Of a DNA stretch of 9,210 bases, positions 1-4,484 are shown in pieces. The stretch's first letter is position 1. Each line of letters starts with the position of its first letter. The notes beneath the pieces are model-generated. The model saw only the letters and a list, made by a program, of their open reading frames with translations, was not told the origin of the DNA and made no database searches. The translations under genes were made by a program, and so were the position numbers. Origin of the DNA: Saprospiraceae bacterium (GTDB lineage Bacteria > Bacteroidota > Bacteroidia > Chitinophagales > Saprospiraceae). The stretch lies in assembly GCA_020630355.1 (NCBI GenBank), contig JAHDBO010000066.1, positions 1 through 9,210 of the forward strand, given 5' to 3'.

Positions 1-314
1 TCTTTCTCTTTGATGTCATCTTCCAAACGGGCAATCGTACTATTGATGATGGTTTCGCTAGGCGCTTCTTCCATCGTTTCTTTTTCTGTAGTAGTTGATT
101 CGGTTTTTGTTGTCGGTGTAACTTCCTCTATAGTTTTTGTTGTTGTATTTTTTTCGGATGATTGGGCTTCCTCTATTCCTATCAATTCCTTGAATTTCTG
201 GAAGCCATCCTCTCCGTTGTAATAGTGTGCACCCATATATGCTGCTGGTGCTGCAAATACCATAAACACCAAAAATCGGGTGAATCCCGTCAATCTCAAT
301 TTTTTCCCTGCCAT
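1..314 (-). CDS. Membrane-anchored protein of unknown function, N-terminal part only
   Basis: An open frame runs from an ATG at 314 to the left edge without a stop, giving at least 104 residues; the 3' end lies outside the window. The N-terminus (MAGKKLRLTGFTRFLVF) is basic and is followed by one hydrophobic segment at about residues 14-30, which reads as an uncleaved signal anchor. Next comes a short GAHYYNGEDGFQKFKELIGI stretch, then a Thr/Glu/Ser/Lys-rich low-complexity linker (about residues 48-90), then the start of a charged, probably helical region. This layout suits a cell-envelope protein with its main domain outside the membrane, but that domain is not visible and I do not recognise the family. 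It starts 52 bp after the gene ending at 367, with no -7 box between them, so the two are probably co-transcribed. No Shine-Dalgarno is seen; the region before the ATG is A/T-rich. Confidence 0.7.
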   Translation of the reverse strand, partial: MAGKKLRLTGFTRFLVFMVFAAPAAYMGAHYYNGEDGFQKFKELIGIEEAQSSEKNTTTKTIEEVTPTTKTESTTTEKETMEEAPSETIINSTIARLEDDIKEK

Positions 315-366
315 TGTTTTAACGTATTAAAATGAAATAATCCTCTAGAGCGGTTTTGGATTAATT

Positions 367-645
367 CTAAAAAATCAAATACCAAATAAAGGTCAAGATA
401 AGCATTGTAATAAAAGTCTTGATAAAAATGATTCGTCTTTCCCTTCGGAATGCGCCCTGAATCTTTAGTCGATTAGCTTCAATCGCTATTGGGTTTTTAT
501 TCCCAAACTTTTCCTTGTTGAAAATATAGCCGCTTGGCTTTTCTGACATTCCTTTGAGTTCATTGTAGCGTTCTCGGTTTTGCTTTTGCATGTTCCTATT
601 ATTCCGATTCCGCTGTATCATGTCTAAAACACCTGAATATCCCAT
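367..645 (-). CDS. Small single-pass membrane protein, hypothetical
   Basis: A 92-residue protein of no family I recognise. Residues 1-72 are very polar and basic, with an Asn/Arg/Gln/Lys-rich N-terminal third (RNRNNRNMQKQNRERYNELK). The last ~20 residues (FIKTFITMLILTFIWYLIF) form one hydrophobic helix that runs to the C-terminus, so it looks tail-anchored with the basic part in the cytoplasm. The start is supported by AAAAGG at 654-659, eight bases before the ATG, one of the better ribosome-binding sites in the window. It lies upstream of the signal-anchor gene at 1-314 on the same strand and may work with it at the inner membrane; that is inference from order and topology only. Confidence 0.72.
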   Translation of the reverse strand: MGYSGVLDMIQRNRNNRNMQKQNRERYNELKGMSEKPSGYIFNKEKFGNKNPIAIEANRLKIQGAFRRERRIIFIKTFITMLILTFIWYLIF

Positions 646-718
646 AGCTGTTACCTTTTAACGAACCAATACTTTCAAATTGCGCTTTCCATGAAAAGGA
701 ATCCATTTATTTCTACTT

Positions 719-746
719 GTACTAGAAAAAATGGGATTAGTACTAG
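719..746. repeat. Two GTACTAG direct repeats 21 bp apart
   Basis: GTACTAG occurs at 719-725 and again at 740-746, a start-to-start distance of 21 bp, or two helical turns. The second copy sits in a perfect 8-bp palindrome, TAGTACTA (738-745); the equivalent bases around the first are TTGTACTA, one mismatch away. Paired near-palindromes on one face of the helix, 74-100 bp upstream of the minus-strand start at 645, could be an operator. The elements are short and chance is a real alternative. Confidence 0.3.
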
Positions 747-782
747 GAGGATTTAGTTATGAATGATTAATTTTTAGTTTTG

Positions 783-819
783 TTCCAGAGGAATCCCTGC
801 GAAAGCAGGCCCTTGGGAA
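783..819. repeat. GAAA-tetraloop palindrome, REP-like intergenic element
   Basis: CCTGC (796-800), GAAA (801-804) and GCAGG (805-809) form a perfect 5-bp G/C-rich stem with a GNRA loop. Flanking bases extend it imperfectly (TTCCAGAGG against CCCTTGGGAA). Short elements with a CCTGCGAAAGCAGG core are typical of dispersed intergenic palindromes in many bacteria. It is not followed by a T-run in either direction, so it is a poor intrinsic terminator. Whether it recurs in this genome cannot be seen from one window. Confidence 0.5.
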
Positions 820-838
820 ATGGTAATCTAAGTTCACG

Positions 839-869
839 TTCGATATGAAATTCAAAAACTTTACTTTTG
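839..869 (+). promoter_or_regulatory. Probable Bacteroidota-type promoter for the thiolase gene
   Basis: TACTTTTG at 862-869 matches the TAnnTTTG -7 consensus of the Bacteroidota primary sigma factor exactly. TTCG at 839-842, 19 bp upstream, is a one-mismatch match to the TTTG -33 element. Transcription would begin near 876, leaving a leader of about 70 bases before the ATG at 946. Confidence 0.5.
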
Positions 870-880
870 TAATGAAAAGG

Positions 881-912
881 GTTTCACAAGGTCGAATCCT
901 GCTTCATGAAAC
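881..912 (+). other. Inverted repeat in the thiolase 5' leader
   Basis: GTTTCA (881-886) pairs with TGAAAC (907-912), and inside it AGG and CCT can pair around a TCGAAT loop. The hairpin would lie at the start of the predicted thiolase transcript, 33 bases before the ATG. It has no following T-run, so it is not a terminator. It may stabilise the message or be chance; it matches no riboswitch I know. Confidence 0.3.
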
Positions 913-945
913 TTTCATCATTCATCAACCATCATTCACAATCAC

Positions 946-2151
946 ATGTCAGAAGCATATATCTTCGATGCGGTACGCACTCCAAGGGGGAAAGGCAAAA
1001 AAAACGGGGCACTTTATGAAGTGAAGCCCATCAAATTATTATCCGCTACTTTGGAGACCATTCGTCAGCGCAATGAATTGCCGACTCAAGAGGTGGACGA
1101 TTGCATCATCGGATGTGTGACGCCTATTTTAGACCAAGGGGCGAATATTGCGAAAGCGGCTTTGTTGTATGCAGGTTGGGATAAATCTGTACCAGGTTTT
1201 CAAATCAATCGTTTTTGTGCTTCTGGATTGGAGGCAGTCAACTTGGCGGCGATGAAGATCCGCTCGGGTTGGGAGGATTTGATTATCGCAGGTGGCATCG
1301 AAAGCATGAGCCGAGTACCAATTGGAAGCGATGGAGGTGCTTTGATGTATGACCCCGAAGTCGCTATTAAAACGGGCTACATCCCACAAGGCATCAGTGC
1401 TGACTTGATGGCGACCCTCGAAGGATATACTCGTGAGGAGCTGGATGTTTATGCACTCCAATCGCAACAACGAGCTGCTGCTGCTTGGAATAGTGGTTAT
1501 TTTGATAACTCGATTGTTCCTGTTTTTGATGGAACGGGATTGCCTATTTTAGAAAAAGATGAGCACGTTCGGCCTGATACTTTGCTAGAAGATTTGGCAC
1601 ATTTGAATCCTTCCTTTCGGGAAATAGGGGAATCTGGTTATGATACCGTAGCGATGTATCGCTATCCTTCCGTTACCAAGATGCAACATTTGCATACGGC
1701 AGGCAATTCTTCTGGAATCGTGGATGGGGCAGCCCTAGTCCTAGTGGGCAGCGAAGCGAAAGGCAAAGCCCTCGGTTTGAAACGTCGTGCCAGAATCCGA
1801 GCGATTGGTACAGTTGGCACAGATGCGACTTTGATGTTGCAAGGGGCGACGGCTGCCGCCGAAAAAGCACTTGAAAAAGCAGGAATGGGCGTAAAGGATA
1901 TTGACCTTTGGGAAATGAACGAAGCCTTTGCTGCACCTGTTCTCAAATTTCAAAGAGACCTCAATATTTCCAATGATATACTCAATGTCAATGGGGGTGC
2001 TATTGCAATGGGGCATCCACTTGGCGCAACAGGAGCAATGCTCCTAGGAACACTCGTGGACGAGCTAGAGCGTCGAGATTTGAATACAGGCTTAGTCAGC
2101 CTTTGTGTCGGAGGCGGTATGGGTGTAGCAACGATTGTAGAACGGGTCTAA
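946..2151 (+). CDS. Acetyl-CoA C-acyltransferase (thiolase, FadA-like)
   Basis: A 401-residue thiolase, which reversibly joins or cleaves acyl-CoA and acetyl-CoA. All catalytic elements are present: nucleophile Cys91 in NRFCASGLEA, the substrate-loop motif HTAGNSSGIVDGAA (250-263), NEAF (Asn325), His357 in GHPLGATG, and Cys387 in CVGGGMG. Spacing matches the biosynthetic thiolase from Zoogloea closely. The N-terminus EAYIFDAVRTPRGKGKK and the QGISADLMATLEG segment recall the FadA-like group that usually works with a FadB-type hydroxyacyl-CoA dehydrogenase, so beta-oxidation is the likely role, though acetoacetyl-CoA formation cannot be excluded. No FadB partner is adjacent. The ATG at 946 is the first in frame after a TGA at 907-909; no Shine-Dalgarno is present. 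Its stop codon overlaps that of the convergent decarboxylase gene, and no terminator lies between them. Confidence 0.95.
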   Translation: MSEAYIFDAVRTPRGKGKKNGALYEVKPIKLLSATLETIRQRNELPTQEVDDCIIGCVTPILDQGANIAKAALLYAGWDKSVPGFQINRFCASGLEAVNLAAMKIRSGWEDLIIAGGIESMSRVPIGSDGGALMYDPEVAIKTGYIPQGISADLMATLEGYTREELDVYALQSQQRAAAAWNSGYFDNSIVPVFDGTGLPILEKDEHVRPDTLLEDLAHLNPSFREIGESGYDTVAMYRYPSVTKMQHLHTAGNSSGIVDGAALVLVGSEAKGKALGLKRRARIRAIGTVGTDATLMLQGATAAAEKALEKAGMGVKDIDLWEMNEAFAAPVLKFQRDLNISNDILNVNGGAIAMGHPLGATGAMLLGTLVDELERRDLNTGLVSLCVGGGMGVATIVERV

Positions 2152-3548
2152 TACCCCAAAATCCGTAACATCGACTCAGCGTCCTGTTCTTGGTTATATT
2201 CCCAATGCTGGATATTTCCATCTTTATCTTTGTCAATCAAAATCCGCTTAGGAGAAGGAATCAAGCAATGCTTGATGCCGCCATAGCCGCTTAGCGCATC
2301 TTGATAAGCACCCGTATGGAAGAAACCGATGTAAAGTGGTTCTTTAGCATCCCGTCTAAACTTGGGCAAGTAAAGCTGGCTGATATGTGCCTCAGCATTG
2401 TAATAATCCGAGTTATCGCAAGTGATACCACCTACATTGACCCGACAATATTCGTTGTTCCATTTATTGATAGGGAGGATTATAAAACGCTGATCGATGC
2501 CCCAAGTATCAGGTAGCGTATTCATCAAAGAATTATCCACCATGTACCACAATTCGGCATCGTTCTGTTGTTTTTGTCCGATGACTGAAAAGATAGTCGC
2601 CCCACTTTCCCCTATGGTAAAAGAACCAAATTCTGTGAAAATATCGGGATGTTCTATTCCTTCTTCTTCGCAGGCATCCCGTATCAGTTCCACGATTTGC
2701 TGAATCATGTATTCGTAATCATAATCGAATCCCAAAGAGTGCTGTATAGGTAATCCACCACCAACATTGATGGCTTTTAGACCAGGACAAAGCTTTTTCA
2801 GGTCGCAGTAGAGTTTAATGACTTTCTTGATTTCGTTCCAAAAATAGATGGAATCCTTAATGCCAGTATCCACGAAAAAATGAAGCATCTTCAAGTGGAT
2901 GCGCTGATCATTTTTGATTTCTTTTTTATAAAAATTTAAAACCTCAGAAGGACGTATACCTAGGCGAGAAGTATAGAACTGGAAGTTGGGTTCTTCATCC
3001 GTTGCTACTCGAATCCCGATTTTGAAAGATTCTTTTAGATGGTTTTCTTGATAAAAAGACAACTCTTCCATGTTGTCCAAAACAGGGATGACATTCTTGA
3101 ATCCGTCCTTTTGATAAGCGACAATCCGCTCTAGATAACGTCGGGTTTTATAGCCATTGCAAACGACGATTGTCGTCCGATTGATTTTGCCTTTTTCGAA
3201 TAGCTTTTGCAGCAAATCCATATCAAAGGCCGAGGAGGTTTCTACTTGTACATTATGCTTGGTGACCTCATCCAGAATGAAACTAAAATGGGATGCCTTG
3301 GTACAATAGCAATAGTAATAGTTGCCTTTATAATCGTGTGTTTGGAATGCTTGCGCAAAAAGCTGTCTTGCCTTAGCGATTTGCTGACCGATTTTCGGGA
3401 GATAATGCACCTTGAGCGGTGTCCCGTAAGTATCAATCAATTCCTTCAGCTCGATGCCATTGAATCGGAGGTAATCCCCCTTCAAATCAAAACCATTTTG
3501 AGGAAACTCAAAAGTCTGGTCGATTAGTTCGTTGTAGCGGTTCTTCAT
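2148..3548 (-). CDS. speA: Arginine decarboxylase, short Bacteroidota type (PLP fold III)
   Basis: A 466-residue PLP enzyme of the alanine-racemase-fold (type III) decarboxylase superfamily, predicted to convert arginine to agmatine as the first step of polyamine synthesis. Lys84 in YCTKASHF is the expected Schiff-base lysine. NVGGGLP (261-267) is the glycine loop for PLP phosphate, TEFGSF (305-310) follows the usual family pattern, and Cys377-Asp378 in GITCDNSD plus Tyr415 in HTGAYQ are the active-site residues given by the partner subunit. It is much shorter than E. coli SpeA (about 660 residues) and resembles the ~465-residue proteins annotated as arginine decarboxylase in flavobacteria. 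A diaminopimelate, ornithine or carboxynorspermidine decarboxylase activity cannot be ruled out from sequence alone. No agmatinase or other polyamine gene is nearby. Its ATG overlaps the stop of the upstream rpn gene (ATGA), suggesting translational coupling, and no strong ribosome-binding site of its own is present. Confidence 0.88.
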   Translation of the reverse strand: MKNRYNELIDQTFEFPQNGFDLKGDYLRFNGIELKELIDTYGTPLKVHYLPKIGQQIAKARQLFAQAFQTHDYKGNYYYCYCTKASHFSFILDEVTKHNVQVETSSAFDMDLLQKLFEKGKINRTTIVVCNGYKTRRYLERIVAYQKDGFKNVIPVLDNMEELSFYQENHLKESFKIGIRVATDEEPNFQFYTSRLGIRPSEVLNFYKKEIKNDQRIHLKMLHFFVDTGIKDSIYFWNEIKKVIKLYCDLKKLCPGLKAINVGGGLPIQHSLGFDYDYEYMIQQIVELIRDACEEEGIEHPDIFTEFGSFTIGESGATIFSVIGQKQQNDAELWYMVDNSLMNTLPDTWGIDQRFIILPINKWNNEYCRVNVGGITCDNSDYYNAEAHISQLYLPKFRRDAKEPLYIGFFHTGAYQDALSGYGGIKHCLIPSPKRILIDKDKDGNIQHWEYNQEQDAESMLRILGY

Positions 3549-3772
3549 TTTTTTGGCAACCCTTCTTTTATTTTTTTGATGGCATCGATTGATAGTCCTG
3601 TCGCTTCAGCAATTTGTTCGATAGGAAGTTCCATTTGCAGTAAATTTAAGGCAACTTCTTTGATACCCTCTTTAATGCCCTCTTTAATGCCCTCTTCTAC
3701 CCCTTCTTGCTTAGAGGTGTCGATTACATTTTTTAAATCTCTATAGTATTTCAGACTGCTTTCATAACTCAT
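3545..3772 (-). CDS. Candidate internal small product of rpn (RpnS-like antitoxin), same frame
   Basis: Inside the rpn gene an in-frame ATG (codon 218, MSYESSLKYY) follows AAGGA at 3777-3781 with four spacer bases, better placed than the site at the full-length start. Translation from it would give a 75-residue protein made of the helical four-residue repeats and the helix-turn-helix-like tail, without the nuclease domain. In E. coli rpn genes such a separately made C-terminal domain binds and blocks the full-length nuclease, and its dimer interface carries four-residue repeats that vary in number between strains. The match of start site, domain boundary and repeats is what supports this call. 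Expression is not shown by sequence; the ATG could simply be an internal methionine codon after an A-rich stretch. Confidence 0.5.
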   Translation of the reverse strand: MSYESSLKYYRDLKNVIDTSKQEGVEEGIKEGIKEGIKEVALNLLQMELPIEQIAEATGLSIDAIKKIKEGLPKK

Positions 3773-4423
3773 TTTTTCCTTAGCAGAAAAGTTGGCTATT
3801 TCGGCTAGACGAAAAAAACGTTCGAAAATTCTTTCTTGCAGTTTTTTTGGACGACTTTGAAGGTCGGGTAGATATTTGAAAACATATAACCACTTATCAT
3901 AGTTGCTTTTTAAGTCTTCTTCTTTCTTATCAAATTTTGGCATTTCCAAGTAGATGAAGGTGAGTTTATCATAGAAGACCGTCCCTTTTTCATTTTTTAG
4001 TTTAACTACCGTTTTTACATCCTTGTTTTCTTTACCGTCTTGAAATTCAAAGTCTAGAATCCCCACAGTATAAACATGGTCAAGCCGAAAGTCCCAATTA
4101 CCTCGTTTTGCCTGTTCTTGAATAGGGAAAGTAGCATAAAATACACTTCTGTCCTTGAAGAAATTTTGTTTTGCTTTTTGAACTTCTACAATAAACTTAC
4201 TGCCGTCTTTTCCTGTGCAATATAAATCGAAGATAGCTTTTCTGTCCAGCGCATTGCTACCGAGATGCTCACTTTTGGTATAACTGAGGGATTCAATTTT
4301 ATGTTTTTTAGGTAAAAGCGTATTTAAGAAATCTATGAGAAATTCCTTGTTTGGCTCACTTCCAAACAGTTTTTTGAAACCAAAATCAGTAAATGGATTC
4401 ACATATCTTTCTTGGAGGTTCAT
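3545..4423 (-). CDS. Rpn-family PD-(D/E)XK nuclease (recombination-promoting nuclease/transposase-like)
   Basis: A 292-residue protein of the Rpn/PDDEXK transposase-like family: DNA endonucleases first noted for raising recombination and since reported in E. coli as toxins of phage-defence toxin-antitoxin loci. The N-terminal RYVNPFTDFGFKKLFG is the family signature. Asp66 (AIFDLYC) and Glu80-x-Gln82 (FIVEVQ) form an intact catalytic core of the D...ExQ type. The second half is helical and holds four tandem four-residue repeats, EGVE-EGIK-EGIK-EGIK (240-255), followed by a helix-turn-helix-like tail (LPIEQIAEATGLSIDAIKKI). Length is normal for the family, with no frameshift. AAAGGAC abuts the ATG directly, closer than ideal, but the conserved N-terminus leaves no later choice of start. 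It begins 61 bp after polA, behind a possible promoter of its own, and ends in an ATGA overlap with the decarboxylase gene. An internal start at 3772 may yield a separate C-terminal product. Confidence 0.9.
   Translation of the reverse strand: MNLQERYVNPFTDFGFKKLFGSEPNKEFLIDFLNTLLPKKHKIESLSYTKSEHLGSNALDRKAIFDLYCTGKDGSKFIVEVQKAKQNFFKDRSVFYATFPIQEQAKRGNWDFRLDHVYTVGILDFEFQDGKENKDVKTVVKLKNEKGTVFYDKLTFIYLEMPKFDKKEEDLKSNYDKWLYVFKYLPDLQSRPKKLQERIFERFFRLAEIANFSAKEKMSYESSLKYYRDLKNVIDTSKQEGVEEGIKEGIKEGIKEVALNLLQMELPIEQIAEATGLSIDAIKKIKEGLPKK
3659..3706 (-). repeat. Four 12-bp tandem repeats within rpn
   Basis: On the coding strand the units are GAAGGGGTAGAA, GAGGGCATTAAA, GAGGGCATTAAA and GAGGGTATCAAA, encoding EGVE, EGIK, EGIK and EGIK. 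The middle two are identical at DNA level and the outer two have drifted, as expected for a repeat that grows and shrinks by slippage or unequal crossover without changing frame. One more or fewer unit would lengthen or shorten the predicted helix by four residues. Confidence 0.85.
3777..3781 (-). promoter_or_regulatory. Internal ribosome-binding site AAGGA within rpn
   Basis: AAGGA lies four bases before the in-frame ATG at 3772. It is one of the best-spaced Shine-Dalgarno matches in a window where several real starts (thiolase, polA, oxygenase) have none. It decides the proposed start of the short rpn product. Confidence 0.5.
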
Positions 4424-4436
4424 GTCCTTTTTTATT

Positions 4437-4467
4437 CAAAAATAATTAAAGTCATCGTCAGTATCAA
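4437..4467 (-). promoter_or_regulatory. Possible Bacteroidota-type promoter for rpn
   Basis: On the minus strand TATTTTTG (4437-4444) matches TAnnTTTG exactly, and TTG (4465-4467) lies 20 bp upstream as a -33 element. Transcription would begin near 4431, leaving a leader of only about eight bases before the rpn ATG. If real, rpn and the decarboxylase can be transcribed separately from polA. The gap is A/T-rich, so a chance match is possible. Confidence 0.4.
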
Positions 4468-4484
4468 CGATATTGTCTATTTCT

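Larger units (their letters stand above)
646..945. other. Intergenic region between divergent genes, with repeats and a promoter
   Basis: These 300 bases separate the minus-strand small membrane protein from the plus-strand thiolase, so they should carry promoters for both. They hold a repeated GTACTAG element (719-746), a GAAA-capped palindrome (783-819), a TACTTTTG -7 box for the thiolase (862-869), a leader inverted repeat (881-912) and a 9-bp direct repeat, CATCATTCA, at 916-924 and 930-938. No credible open frame or tRNA was found. No clear TAnnTTTG box was found for the minus-strand gene. Confidence 0.6.

Noticed and set aside
10..222. Plus-strand open frame of 70 codons at the left edge
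   Set aside because: It is the antisense shadow of the Thr/Glu-rich linker of the minus-strand membrane protein; its Val/Ser-rich sequence has no domain features.
887..904. AAGGTCGAATCCTGCTT, which resembles a tRNA T-arm (GGTTCGAATCC)
   Set aside because: The loop is one base short, and no acceptor, D or anticodon arm and no CCA end could be fitted around it.
1129..2016. Several minus-strand open frames inside the thiolase gene
   Set aside because: They lie opposite a gene with all thiolase motifs intact and show no recognisable domain or plausible start context.
3207..3527. Plus-strand 106-codon frame opposite the decarboxylase, with a hydrophobic stretch
   Set aside because: The hydrophobic stretch is the complement of the conserved YYYCYCTKASHF region around the PLP lysine; it is a shadow.
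3545..4423. Rpn gene as part of an insertion sequence, given its transposase-like family name
   Set aside because: No flanking inverted repeats or target duplications were seen, and its 3' end is fused by overlap to a metabolic gene.
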